Origin: Amycolatopsis acididurans
Lineage (GTDB): Bacteria > Actinomycetota > Actinomycetes > Mycobacteriales > Pseudonocardiaceae
DNA length: 64,000 nt
Assembly: GCF_012328925.1 (NCBI RefSeq)
Contig: NZ_JAAXLS010000001.1
Location: 1 to 64,000 of the forward strand
Direction of reading: 5' to 3'
Part shown: positions 26,125 to 34,779 of the stretch, one piece after another
How the letters are laid out: the number at the start of each line of letters is the position of its first letter
How positions within the stretch are numbered: the stretch's first letter is position 1
Translations under genes and position numbers: made by a program
The notes under the pieces: generated by a model
The model's input: the letters and a program-made list of their open reading frames with translations, nothing else
The model's database searches: none
What the model was told of the DNA's origin: nothing

Positions 26125-26795
26125 CCACCCGGCTGCTGTGCGTTCCGCACGCGGGCGCCGGTGCGTCCTCGTTCGCGCGCTGGCTCGAGCTGTTCGGCGA
26201 ATCCGTTGTGCCGCTGCGGATCCAGTTGCCCGGTCACGAGAACCTCGCCAAGCGGGAACCGCTGCGCCGCGTCGGCGACGTCGTCGGCTGGCTCCTGCCG
26301 CGCCTGCCCGCCGGCGGACCGGTCGCGCTGTACGGGCACAGCATGGGCGCGCTCGTGGTGTACGAACTGGCGCGGGCACTGACCGCGGCGGGTACGCCGC
26401 CCGTGCACGTGTTCGTCTCCGGACGGCGCGCGCCGCACCTGCCCGCCCGGAGGGCACCGGTACACGACCTTCCCGACGACGAGTTCCTCGCCGCCGTCGA
26501 GGGTATGGGCCGCCTCGCCGAGGCGAGTCCGGCGCTGCGGACCTACGCGATCCGGGTGACCAGGGCCGACCTGGAACTGTCCGAAGTGTACGAGCATCTG
26601 CCGGTGCCCCGGCTGCACTGCCCGCTCACCGTCTTCCACGGCACCGCGGACCGGTACGTCACGCTGGACGAGGCGACGGCGTGGAAAGAGCTGACGGACA
26701 ACGACTTCGCGATCCACACCTTCCCCGGCGACCACTTCTTCCACCAGCGTCACCGCGCGGCACTCGCGGCGACCATGACCGAAGCGCTGGAGTGA
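26121..26795 (+). CDS. Type II thioesterase
   Basis: This 224-residue alpha/beta hydrolase of the type II thioesterase family normally edits stalled acyl chains off carrier proteins. The nucleophile is in LYGHSMGALVVYE (about 74-86), the acid in HGTADRYV and the histidine in GDHFFHQ. ATG 26121 overlaps the P450 stop and the end overlaps the acyl-AMP ligase start. A type II thioesterase next to a stand-alone ACP without a megasynthase suggests that it may be the release enzyme. Confidence 0.88.
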   Translation: MTTRLLCVPHAGAGASSFARWLELFGESVVPLRIQLPGHENLAKREPLRRVGDVVGWLLPRLPAGGPVALYGHSMGALVVYELARALTAAGTPPVHVFVSGRRAPHLPARRAPVHDLPDDEFLAAVEGMGRLAEASPALRTYAIRVTRADLELSEVYEHLPVPRLHCPLTVFHGTADRYVTLDEATAWKELTDNDFAIHTFPGDHFFHQRHRAALAATMTEALE

Positions 26796-28411
26796 CCGTG
26801 CTTCCCGACATCCTCCGCAGGCGCGCCACCGAGCAGCCGGAGGGGACCGCGTACATCTTCCTCGGCGAGGACGGCGAAGAGAAGACCTCGATCACGTTCG
26901 CCGGACTGGACGCCCGCGCCCGTTCGGTCGCCGCCGAGCTGAGCAGGCACTGTGAACCCGGGGACCGGGCGCTGCTGATCTTCCCGCAGAGCCTGGACTT
27001 CATCGTCGCCTACTTCGCCTGCCTGTACGCGCAGGTCGTCGCCGTGCCGGTGAACCCGCCGCGCCGCACCCGGATCCAGGACGCCACGCGCTCGATCATC
27101 GCCGACTGCGAACCCGCCGTGGTGCTCACCGTCTCCGGCATGGCGGCGCTGGGGTCCACTGTGGAATCCGCGCACCGGATCGCCGTGGACGAGGTGCCCG
27201 GCGGCGACTTCGCACCGGTGCCCTGCACCGCGGAGACGCTGGCCTTCCTGCAGTACACCTCCGGGTCCACTGCGGAACCCAAGGGTGTCATGGTCTCGCA
27301 CGGCAACCTGATGGCCAACGAGGAGATGATCCGGCGCGCGTTCGGGCACGACGAGCGGTCCACTGTCGTCGGCTGGGCACCGTTCTTCCACGACCAGGGG
27401 CTGATCGGCAACGTGCTGCAGCCGCTGTACGCCGGCGCCACCGCGATCCTCATGACGCCCGCGGCGTTCATCCGGCGGCCGCTGTCGTGGCTGACCACGA
27501 TCTCTCGCTACCGCGCCCACACCAGCGGCGGCCCGAACTTCGCGTTCGACGCCTGTGTGGCCGCGGCGGCCAGGGGAGTGCCCGAGCTGGATCTGTCCAG
27601 CTGGCGGGTCGCGTTCAACGGCGCGGAACCCATCCGGGCCGAGACGCTGCGCCGCTTCGCCGACACATTCGGACCGTACGGCTTCGACGAGAAGGCGATG
27701 TACCCGTGCTACGGCCTGGCCGAGGCCACCCTGATCGTCAGCGGCAGCGGAAAGGGACGCGGCCCGCGCACGATCGAGGCGGACGTGACCGAACTCCGCC
27801 GCGGACGCCTGGTCGAGGCGGCGGGAGGCCGCACGATCGCCGGATCGGGTGTGGTACTGCCCGGCGAGGACGTGCGTATCGTCGACCCCGCAACGCACGA
27901 GCCGTGCGCCGAGGGCGAGATCGGGGAGATCCGGGTGGCCGGTGACCACGTGACGCAGGGGTACTGGAAGCGGCCCGAGGCGGCCGAGTTCACCGGCTCG
28001 CACCTGCGCACGGGCGACCTCGGCGCGCTGCTCGACGGTGAGCTGTACGTCGTCGGCAGGCTCAAGGACCTGATCATCATCCGGGGCCGCAATTTCTATC
28101 CCCAGGACATCGAGCACACCGCGCAGCAGGCGCATCCCGCCCTGCGGCCCGGCGGCTGCGCGGCGTTCTCGGTGCCCGGTGCCGCCGGCGAGAAGCTCGT
28201 CGTGGTGGCCGAGATCCGGCGCGAGTACCGGCACGAGGCAGATACGCCGGCGCTGGCGGGCACGATCCGCGCGGCCGTCCTGCGCGAGCACGAGGTGTCG
28301 GCCGGTGACGTGCTGCTCGCCCGCGTCAACCAGCTGAGCAGGACCAGCAGCGGCAAGATCAGGCGCGCGGCCGCGAGAAAGCGCTATCTGGAGTCCGGAT
28401 TCGACGTCTAG
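26792..28411 (+). CDS. Fatty acyl-AMP ligase (FAAL)
   Basis: This 539-residue adenylating enzyme activates a fatty acid and loads it onto an ACP. The AMP-binding motif is LQYTSGSTAEPKGVMVSHGN, the family-specific SGGPNFAFDACVAAA is present, and the C-terminal catalytic lysine lies in RTSSGKIRRAA. These features favour an FAAL over an acyl-CoA ligase. GTG 26792 overlaps the thioesterase stop; GTG 26798 is an alternative. With the desaturase and ACP it forms the same trio used in terminal-alkyne (JamABC-type) and related pathways, although gene order and extra enzymes differ. Confidence 0.9.
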   Translation: MTVLPDILRRRATEQPEGTAYIFLGEDGEEKTSITFAGLDARARSVAAELSRHCEPGDRALLIFPQSLDFIVAYFACLYAQVVAVPVNPPRRTRIQDATRSIIADCEPAVVLTVSGMAALGSTVESAHRIAVDEVPGGDFAPVPCTAETLAFLQYTSGSTAEPKGVMVSHGNLMANEEMIRRAFGHDERSTVVGWAPFFHDQGLIGNVLQPLYAGATAILMTPAAFIRRPLSWLTTISRYRAHTSGGPNFAFDACVAAAARGVPELDLSSWRVAFNGAEPIRAETLRRFADTFGPYGFDEKAMYPCYGLAEATLIVSGSGKGRGPRTIEADVTELRRGRLVEAAGGRTIAGSGVVLPGEDVRIVDPATHEPCAEGEIGEIRVAGDHVTQGYWKRPEAAEFTGSHLRTGDLGALLDGELYVVGRLKDLIIIRGRNFYPQDIEHTAQQAHPALRPGGCAAFSVPGAAGEKLVVVAEIRREYRHEADTPALAGTIRAAVLREHEVSAGDVLLARVNQLSRTSSGKIRRAAARKRYLESGFDV

Positions 28412-28422
28412 GAGGGATCTTC

Positions 28423-28851
28423 ATGGAAGCCGCGAACCCCGATTTCGCGCAGGCGGTGCGGGCCGTGGTGCTCAGCATGCCCGCCGCGAAGCATCTCGGT
28501 TTCGACTTCGGCCGGATCGAACCGGGTGCGGTCGAGGTGGTGCAGCCCTACCGGCAGGAACTCACCGAGCACAACGGGTTCTTCCAGGGCGGTGTGCTCG
28601 GTTCGCTCGCGGACTTCGCCGCGGGTTCGGCCGCGGGCACGCTGCTGCCGCCGGGCTGGGTCAACATGACGATCGACTACACGGTCAAGATCGTCGCCCC
28701 CGCCAAGGGCGAGCAGGTGATCGCACGCGGCCGGGTGGTCAAACCCGGCCGCACCACGACGGTCGCCGCCGCCGACGTGGTCGCCGTCAGCGGGCCGGAA
28801 GAGACCTTGTGCGCCACGGCCCTGGTGACGATGCGCAACATCAAGGTGTGA
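28423..28851 (+). CDS. PaaI-like hotdog thioesterase
   Basis: This 142-residue single hotdog domain is of the PaaI thioesterase type. The central motif HNGFFQGGVLGSLADFAAG (about residues 48-66) corresponds to the catalytic Asn/Gly-helix region. GAGGAGGGATCTTC precedes ATG 28423. It lies between the FAAL and the second P450. It may hydrolyse a coenzyme A or ACP thioester or release the product. Confidence 0.82.
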   Translation: MEAANPDFAQAVRAVVLSMPAAKHLGFDFGRIEPGAVEVVQPYRQELTEHNGFFQGGVLGSLADFAAGSAAGTLLPPGWVNMTIDYTVKIVAPAKGEQVIARGRVVKPGRTTTVAAADVVAVSGPEETLCATALVTMRNIKV

Positions 28852-28852
28852 C

Positions 28853-30064
28853 ATGACCTTCGTGTTCGACCCGTTCGCGCCCGGATTCACCGACGACCCG
28901 TACCCGCAGTACGCGCGGCTGCGCGAGAGCGCGCCCGCGCACGAGCATCCGCTCGGGTTCTGGATCCTGTCCAAATACGACGACGTCGCGCGGCTGCAGC
29001 GCTCGGCGCAGTCCGTCGACGAGCGGTACCTGACGACGCTGCCCGCCTGGAAGAGCGACTCGGCCGAACTCGGCAAGCGGAACCGGATGATGGGCGGACT
29101 GTCCATGCTGGACCAGGATCCGCCCGACCACACGCGCCTGCGGCGGCTGGTGTCGAAGGCGTTCACCCGCAAGGCCGTCGAGGCGCTGGAGCCGCGCGTC
29201 CGGTCGATTGTGGACAGCGCGCTGGACAGGATCGGTGCAGCCGGGACCGCGGACGTCGTGGCGGAACTGGCGTTCCCGCTGCCGTTCACGGTGATCTCGG
29301 AGTTGCTCGGCATCCCGGTGCTCGAGCACACCAGGCTGCGCGAGCTGACCTCGGTGCTGGTGCTGGGCCTGGAACCACTCGCCGAGCCGGAGCTGCAGGC
29401 CGGCATCCGTGCGGCGAACTCCGAACTTCTGGCCATGGTCGGCGAGCTGACCAGGTGGAAACGGGACCATCCCGGCGACGACGTGCTCACCGCGCTCATC
29501 GCCGCCGAGCACGACGGTGACGTGCTCAGCGAGGAGGAACTCGTCGCGCAGGTCATGCTGCTCTACATCGCCGGGCACGAGACCACCGTCAATCTGGTCG
29601 CCGGCGGGATACTCGGGATGCTGCGGTATCCCGGTCAGGCACGGCTGTTACGCGAGGATCCCGGTCTCGCCGCGAACGCCGTCGAGGAACTGGTGCGCTA
29701 CGACAGTCCGGTGCACCTGATGCGGCGCGTCACCGTCGAGCCGTTCCCGGTGGGGGACAAGGAGGTTCCGGCCGGGGTGTTCGTCCTCGCGTGTCTCGGG
29801 GCGGCCAACCGGGATCCGGGCCACTGGGGCGAGGACGCCGACGAGTTGCGCATCGACCGGCGCGACGCGCACCAGAACCTCTCCTTCGGCGCGGGCATCC
29901 ACCACTGCCTCGGCGCGGCGCTGGCCAGGATGGAGGCGCGGATCGCGGTGGAGCGGTTCGTACGGCGTTTCCCGGACGCGGAACTGGAGAGCGTGCGCTT
30001 CAACGGGCGCGTCAACGTGCGGGGACCCGCCGAGGTGAAGGTGCGGGCACGTGCCGGCGCTTGA
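28853..30064 (+). CDS. Cytochrome P450 (lipid cluster, second)
   Basis: This 403-residue P450 has YIAGHETTVNLVAG in the I-helix, EELVRYDSP (ExxR), and the haem loop NLSFGAGIHHCLGAALARME. These are all canonical, and the sequence resembles CYP107/CYP105-like actinomycete enzymes. The ATG is one base after the hotdog gene stop. The end overlaps the hydrolase by 14 bases. A second oxidation of the lipid product is the natural inference. Confidence 0.9.
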   Translation: MTFVFDPFAPGFTDDPYPQYARLRESAPAHEHPLGFWILSKYDDVARLQRSAQSVDERYLTTLPAWKSDSAELGKRNRMMGGLSMLDQDPPDHTRLRRLVSKAFTRKAVEALEPRVRSIVDSALDRIGAAGTADVVAELAFPLPFTVISELLGIPVLEHTRLRELTSVLVLGLEPLAEPELQAGIRAANSELLAMVGELTRWKRDHPGDDVLTALIAAEHDGDVLSEEELVAQVMLLYIAGHETTVNLVAGGILGMLRYPGQARLLREDPGLAANAVEELVRYDSPVHLMRRVTVEPFPVGDKEVPAGVFVLACLGAANRDPGHWGEDADELRIDRRDAHQNLSFGAGIHHCLGAALARMEARIAVERFVRRFPDAELESVRFNGRVNVRGPAEVKVRARAGA

Positions 30065-30833
30065 CGTGGACGGCGCCACGATCGCCTACACCGACAGCGG
30101 TCCCCGCGACGCACCCGCCGTCCTGTTCGGACACGGCCTGCTGTTCGGTGGCTGGATGTTCCAGCCGCAGATCGAGGTGCTGCGCGCACGCTACCGGTGC
30201 GTGGCGATCGACTGGCGCGGGCAGGCGGACAGCCCGCGTGCGGCGGGCGGCTACGACATGGACACCCTGGCCGCGGACGCGGTCGCGTTGATCGAGGTGC
30301 TCGGCATCGCGCCGGTGCACTGGGTGGGCCTGTCGATGGGCGGTTTCGTCGGGCAGCGGGTCGCCGCGCGGCGCGGTGACCTCGTGCGCTCGCTGACGTT
30401 GCTGGACACCAGTTGCGGGCCGGAGAACCCGGAGAAGGTGCGCGAGTACAAGCGCCTGGCGCTGTTCCAGCGCCTGTTCGGGATCAGGCCGGTGCTGGGC
30501 ACGGTGGAGCCGCTGTTGTTCGGGCGCGCCGCGCCGGCCGAGGTGGTCGCGGTGTGGCGGCGGCGGATCGTGCGCGCCGATCGTGCGGCGTTGCGCGATG
30601 CGGTGCTCGGCGTGGCGGAGCGCAAGCCGGTCGAGCACGAGATCGGCGCGATCACGGTGCCCACGCTCGTGGCGGTCGGCGCCGACGACCGGGCCACGCC
30701 ACCCGCGGAGTCCGAGCGGATCGCCGCAGCGATTCCCGGCGCGCGCCTGCACGTGCTGCCGGACTGCGGGCACACGAGCACGCTCGAACAGCCCGCGGCC
30801 GTCAACCGCCTGCTCACCGGCTTCCTCGGCTGA
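30051..30833 (+). CDS. Alpha/beta hydrolase
   Basis: This 260-residue hydrolase has the nucleophile elbow VGLSMGGFVGQR (about residues 92-103), an aspartate in VGADDRATPP and a terminal histidine in DCGHTSTLEQP. It resembles 3-oxoadipate enol-lactonase-like esterases. GTG 30051 overlaps the P450 gene by 14 bases, making this the last member of the nine-gene lipid operon. It could release, lactonise or hydrolyse the product. Confidence 0.85.
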   Translation: MPALDVDGATIAYTDSGPRDAPAVLFGHGLLFGGWMFQPQIEVLRARYRCVAIDWRGQADSPRAAGGYDMDTLAADAVALIEVLGIAPVHWVGLSMGGFVGQRVAARRGDLVRSLTLLDTSCGPENPEKVREYKRLALFQRLFGIRPVLGTVEPLLFGRAAPAEVVAVWRRRIVRADRAALRDAVLGVAERKPVEHEIGAITVPTLVAVGADDRATPPAESERIAAAIPGARLHVLPDCGHTSTLEQPAAVNRLLTGFLG

Positions 30834-30893
30834 GGTTTGCGGTTTCGGCAAAGAATGTTGCCGGGTTTTCGCGCCGGGGGGCACTGTGGGCTC

Positions 30894-31544
30894 ATGACGC
30901 GACAGCACGACATCACACCGTTCACGCACGAGAACGAGGCCCGGCTCAGCGAGCAGGCCATGGGCGACGCGCGCCACGGGATCGTGCGCCTGGACCAGCG
31001 ATTCTGGGACGAGCTGTACGGCAGCGCCGGCCGGCTGTGGAGCGGGCGGCCGAACGACGCGCTCGTCGCCGAGGTGACCGGGATCCCCCCGGGGCGGGCG
31101 CTGGACGTCGGCTGCGGCGAGGGCGGCGACGCCCACTGGCTCGCGCGGCAGGGCTGGCAGGTCACGGGAATCGACATCTCCCGCATCGCGCTGGAGCGTG
31201 CCGCCGCGCTCGCCGGTGACCTGGACATCACGTGGCGTCGGCTCGACCTGCGCACCGAAGCGCCCGACACGGGCTACGACCTCGTGTCGGCGCACTACTT
31301 CGCGTTCCCGCGCGATCAGGAGCAGGTCCTCCAGCGCGTACTCGCCGCGGTCGCACCCGGCGGTTCGCTGCTGATCACCAGCCACGCCGGGATGGAGGAA
31401 CGGCATCAGGGCCTTTACCGCCCCGAAGAGATCGCCGCCCGCCTCGGCGAGGACTGGCGGATCGTGGTCGACGAACAGCGCACCCGCACCCTGCCGGCGA
31501 ACGGCCACACCGAAGACGTGGTGCTGCGCGCCCGGCGACGGTGA
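30894..31544 (+). CDS. Class I SAM-dependent methyltransferase
   Basis: This 216-residue methyltransferase has motif I ALDVGCGEGGDAHWLARQGW (about 64-83) and motif II GIDISRIALERA, resembling tellurite-resistance/thiopurine-type methyltransferases. ATG 30894 lies 60 bp beyond the lipid operon. It may be co-transcribed but is not overlapping, so membership is doubtful. A strong hairpin follows. Confidence 0.83.
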   Translation: MTRQHDITPFTHENEARLSEQAMGDARHGIVRLDQRFWDELYGSAGRLWSGRPNDALVAEVTGIPPGRALDVGCGEGGDAHWLARQGWQVTGIDISRIALERAAALAGDLDITWRRLDLRTEAPDTGYDLVSAHYFAFPRDQEQVLQRVLAAVAPGGSLLITSHAGMEERHQGLYRPEEIAARLGEDWRIVVDEQRTRTLPANGHTEDVVLRARRR

Positions 31545-31552
31545 TGGTGGTG

Positions 31553-31595
31553 ACCCCTGGCGCGGCGCGGCGTTCGCACACGCCACGCCAGGGGT
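31553..31595. terminator. Bidirectional terminator
   Basis: Perfect ten-base arms ACCCCTGGCG and CGCCAGGGGT lie between the convergent methyltransferase gene and the diol dehydratase operon. This marks the boundary of the two clusters. Confidence 0.8.
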
Positions 31596-31598
31596 GGT

Positions 31599-32012
31599 TC
31601 AGCGTTTGCGCAGCGCGGCGGCCCCGGCCTCGGCGACGGTGGTGTCCTGCTCGACGGAGCCGGCGCTGACGCCGATCGCGCCGATGACCGCGCCGCGGGG
31701 CTTGGCCAGCGGAAGGCCGCCGCCGAAGATGACCAGTCCGCCGTTGGTCACCTCGATGCCGTAGAGCGGTGCGCCGGGCGCCGCGGCCTCGCCGAGGTCC
31801 GCGGTCGACATCCGCAGCAGCGCCGCCGTGCGTGCCTTGCGGATCGCGATGTCGATGCTGGCCAGGATCGCCCCGTCCTGGCGGGAGAAGGCGAGCAGAT
31901 GCCCGCCGTCGTCGACCACCGCGACGTTCATCGGCTGTTCGATCTCCACCGCCTTGGCCAGCGCGGCGTCGAGCACGCGCTGGGCGTCGGCGAGAGTCAG
32001 TTGTCCGGCCAC
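31599..32012 (-). CDS. GlcG/HbpS (DUF336) protein, PduO C-terminal-like
   Basis: This 137-residue protein of the GlcG/HbpS haem-binding family (DUF336) starts LTLADAQRVLDAALAKA and has the family motifs AVVDDGGHLLAFSRQDGA and GGLPLAKPRGAVIGAIGVS. The same domain forms the C-terminus of PduO, the adenosyltransferase of propanediol metabolism, so its presence at the end of a B12 diol dehydratase operon is meaningful. GTG 32012 follows GGAGGAG and overlaps the DdrB stop by 16 bases. The adenosyltransferase half of PduO is absent here. Confidence 0.85.
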   Translation of the reverse strand: MAGQLTLADAQRVLDAALAKAVEIEQPMNVAVVDDGGHLLAFSRQDGAILASIDIAIRKARTAALLRMSTADLGEAAAPGAPLYGIEVTNGGLVIFGGGLPLAKPRGAVIGAIGVSAGSVEQDTTVAEAGAAALRKR

Positions 32013-32374
32013 ATCTCCTCCTTCTCGGGAAACGCTTTCAGTGGCAGCCCGACGACGAGCCGGGCCGCGTTGTGCCCGCACACGCGGGCATGCGCCAGTG
32101 CGGCGGTCAGCACCGGCGAGTCTGGCGGCCGCTTGGCGTGATGCACGCACACGGTGGTGGCGTCGAGTCCGATCCCGACACCGAGCGAGGACGCGCGTGC
32201 CGCTGCGAAGGCCAGTTCGGCCGCGCTCCCGTCGCCGTCCTCCACCCGCAGCGGCACGCCTTCTTCCTCCATGCCCGCGCGGACCTCGCGCAGGCCCGAC
32301 GACCGGGCACACCGGACGACGACGCTGGGCGGGGCGTGGCGGGCGCGGTCGGCGCGGCGATCGGTCACCGGCAT
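31997..32374 (-). CDS. ddrB: Diol/glycerol dehydratase reactivase, small subunit
   Basis: This 125-residue small subunit of the dehydratase-reactivating factor (DdrB/PduH/GdrB) works with the large subunit to exchange damaged cobalamin for fresh adenosylcobalamin. The segments VVVRCA, GVGIGLDATTVCVHHAKRPP and ARVCGHNAARLVVGLPLK match the family, and the length is normal. ATG 32374 overlaps the large-subunit stop by 10 bases. Confidence 0.87.
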   Translation of the reverse strand: MPVTDRRADRARHAPPSVVVRCARSSGLREVRAGMEEEGVPLRVEDGDGSAAELAFAAARASSLGVGIGLDATTVCVHHAKRPPDSPVLTAALAHARVCGHNAARLVVGLPLKAFPEKEEMWPDN

Positions 32375-34173
32375 CGCAGCGCCTCCACCAGACCCGTGGC
32401 CACGGCGTTGCGCGGCCCTTCCGTGCCACGCACATTCCCGGTGCCGCACACGATTCCCGCGTCCGCGACCGCCTCGGCGATCAGGTCCGGGATCTCGAAG
32501 TCCAAAGCGGACCCGCCGAGCACCACGACGAACCCGATCTGGCGCAGGTTCCCGCCTGGCGCGACCTGTTCCAGCGCGCGCACCGCGTTGACCACGAACA
32601 CCTTGTGCTTGGCCGAGCGCCGCACCTGGCGGATCTTGTCCAGCGAATGCCGCGTCGGCACCGGGCGCATGCCCTCGTCGCCGAGCACCACGACCCGCGC
32701 GAACGTCTCGGTCGGCAGCGGTTTCTCGAAGAACCGCGCCGTGCCGTCCTCCATCCGGACGTGGAAGAAGCTCTCCGCCTTGGCCAGGGGGTGCTTCTTG
32801 ATGTCCTCGGCCAGCTCCCTGTCCTCGAGGCCCAGCTCCGAATCGATCAGTTTCGTCACCAGATCGCCCGCGCCGGCCAGGTGCACCGAGCGCACCACAC
32901 CGTCCGAAGTGGCCAGTGCGGCGTCCGTGGAACCGCCGCCCAGGTCCAGGATCGCGACCGGCCGGTCGGTGCCGGGCGTGGTCAGCGCGCCGAGCACGGC
33001 CATGTCCGCCTCGACCCCGCCGACCCGCACCTCCACGTCCAGTGCCGCCGCCAGCTGCGCCGCCAGCGCCTCCATCGGACCCCGGCTCGTGCGCACCATC
33101 GCCGCCAGCGCGACCGCGTTCTCCAGCGCGAACTCGCCCGCCAGCGCACCGGTCACCTTCTGCGGCACGAACGTGTCCACCGCGAGCACGTCCTGGATGC
33201 GGACCTCGCCGGACCCCGCCAGCTCCGCCATCGTGTCCCGCACGGTCGCGAGCATCCCGCCCACGTGCGTGCCCGCCTCTCCGGTCGCGTCCTCCAGCGG
33301 CCGCACCCGGCGCAGCGTCGCCATGATCTCGTCAGCGCCCGAGTCCATACCGACCGAGAGCCGCGCATGCTCGCCGATCAGCGTGAGCGTGCCGGCCGGG
33401 ATGCGCCGGTCGGCGATGTCACCGGCCGGGGTGCGCACGACGACCGCGGACCGGTTGCCCACCAGCGCCCGCGCCACGGGCGCGATCATTCGTGTCTGCT
33501 CGGGGTCCAGTTCGAACAGCGTCGCGATGCCGTAGGAGTTGGACAGCGTGCGGACCGTGCGGCCGGGTTCGGCGACCTCGACCGCGGCGCGCATCCCGAG
33601 TGGCACCCGGTCGACGAGCGTGACCTCGTCCACGACCGGGATCGGCGTGCGCAGCCGGTTCGCGATCAGCGTCGCGTCGTCGGCATGGACCACCGCGCCC
33701 GTCACCTCGACGCCGCGGTCGGCGGCCGCGTTGATGCCGGCCGCCGCGTCCTCGAAGTCCACCCCCGCGCCCACGACGCAGATCACCGCCGGCCCTGGCT
33801 CGCACTCGCCGAGGTCGGCGAACGCGACCGTGGTGCCGACGCCGAGCCCGGCGCCGCCGGGGGTGTCCGGGTTGTGCCCGATCATCGTGGACTCGGTGAT
33901 GATCGTTTCGGTGATGGTCTCCATGGCCAGCCCGCTGATCACCGGCGTGGCCTCGTTGACCAGCACCGCCGACACCTCGGCCTGGCCCCGGCCCGCGGCG
34001 GACAGCGCTTCCTGCACGACCTTGACCACGCCGGGCACGTTGTCCGCGGTGCCCTTCACGCCCGAGGTGGGCGCCAGCGCACCCGCCAGATATTCGGGTC
34101 CGTTCCCGCCGATCTCGGCCACACACGCCTCGGTGGTCGAGTTGCCGATGTCGACGCCTACGACGAGTGCCAC
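32365..34173 (-). CDS. ddrA: Diol/glycerol dehydratase reactivase, large subunit
   Basis: This 602-residue Hsp70-like ATPase is the large subunit of the diol dehydratase reactivase (PduG/DdrA). The phosphate-binding start VVGVDIGNSTTEACVAE and the second ATPase motif AILDLGGGSTDAALA (about 413-427) are plain. GTG 34173 lies four bases after the medium-subunit stop. Its presence shows that the dehydratase is the adenosylcobalamin type, because the glycyl-radical enzymes use a different activase. Confidence 0.93.
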   Translation of the reverse strand: MALVVGVDIGNSTTEACVAEIGGNGPEYLAGALAPTSGVKGTADNVPGVVKVVQEALSAAGRGQAEVSAVLVNEATPVISGLAMETITETIITESTMIGHNPDTPGGAGLGVGTTVAFADLGECEPGPAVICVVGAGVDFEDAAAGINAAADRGVEVTGAVVHADDATLIANRLRTPIPVVDEVTLVDRVPLGMRAAVEVAEPGRTVRTLSNSYGIATLFELDPEQTRMIAPVARALVGNRSAVVVRTPAGDIADRRIPAGTLTLIGEHARLSVGMDSGADEIMATLRRVRPLEDATGEAGTHVGGMLATVRDTMAELAGSGEVRIQDVLAVDTFVPQKVTGALAGEFALENAVALAAMVRTSRGPMEALAAQLAAALDVEVRVGGVEADMAVLGALTTPGTDRPVAILDLGGGSTDAALATSDGVVRSVHLAGAGDLVTKLIDSELGLEDRELAEDIKKHPLAKAESFFHVRMEDGTARFFEKPLPTETFARVVVLGDEGMRPVPTRHSLDKIRQVRRSAKHKVFVVNAVRALEQVAPGGNLRQIGFVVVLGGSALDFEIPDLIAEAVADAGIVCGTGNVRGTEGPRNAVATGLVEALRCR

Positions 34174-34177
34174 GGCG

Positions 34178-34768
34178 TCAGCCGGCGTCGGCCAGCTGGA
34201 TCCGCACGTCCAGTTCCACCGGTGCCGCGCCCTGGGTCACGAACTCGGTCTCCTTGATGTGCAGCAGCGCGGCCTTGGCCTGCCAGCGGGGCCGGGCCAT
34301 GAAGTCGTTGCGCGCGGGCACCGGCTCCGGCGACTCGCCCTTGGCGTAGCGGGCGGCGTTGCGGCCCACCTTGCGGAAGGTCTCCAGGTCCATGAGCGGC
34401 GCCTGCGGGAACAGCTCCAGATTGGACAGCCGGACCAGATCCTTCTGGTGGATCATGGTGGTGCCACGGGAGAGCACCCCGATCCCGATGCCCGAACCGG
34501 ACAGTTTCGCCGCGGCGTGCGCGATCACCGCCAGGTCCGAACCGCCGCGGTAGCGGATGACCCGCGCCTGCACGCCCTGCTCCTCGATGCCGGCGAGCAG
34601 CTCGCGCAGCACCTCCGCGTGCGGAATGTCCACAATGGTCTTGGTGAAGAAGTCCCCGAATGCGGGCGAGATGCCGATGACCACCTCGTCCGCGCGGGTG
34701 CCCGGTCCCGCCTCGCCCCGCTCGCCGAGCTGGAGCGTGCGCCGGGTGCCTACGCTGGTGTCCGCCAT
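34178..34768 (-). CDS. pduD: Propanediol/glycerol dehydratase, medium subunit
   Basis: This 196-residue medium (beta) subunit of B12-dependent diol dehydratase contains [53 protein letters not shown] and [10 protein letters not shown], all typical of the cobalamin-contacting surface. ATG 34768 lies 11 bp after the large-subunit stop. It lacks the N-terminal extension that targets enteric PduD to microcompartments, consistent with the absence of shell genes. Confidence 0.92.
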   Translation of the reverse strand: MADTSVGTRRTLQLGERGEAGPGTRADEVVIGISPAFGDFFTKTIVDIPHAEVLRELLAGIEEQGVQARVIRYRGGSDLAVIAHAAAKLSGSGIGIGVLSRGTTMIHQKDLVRLSNLELFPQAPLMDLETFRKVGRNAARYAKGESPEPVPARNDFMARPRWQAKAALLHIKETEFVTQGAAPVELDVRIQLADAG

Positions 34769-34779
34769 TTCGCCTCTCC

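Noticed and set aside
31828..34257. Plus-strand open frame opposite ddrA and ddrB
   Set aside because: Antisense shadow of the reactivase genes; composition is His/Arg/Asp-rich and no start site is evident.
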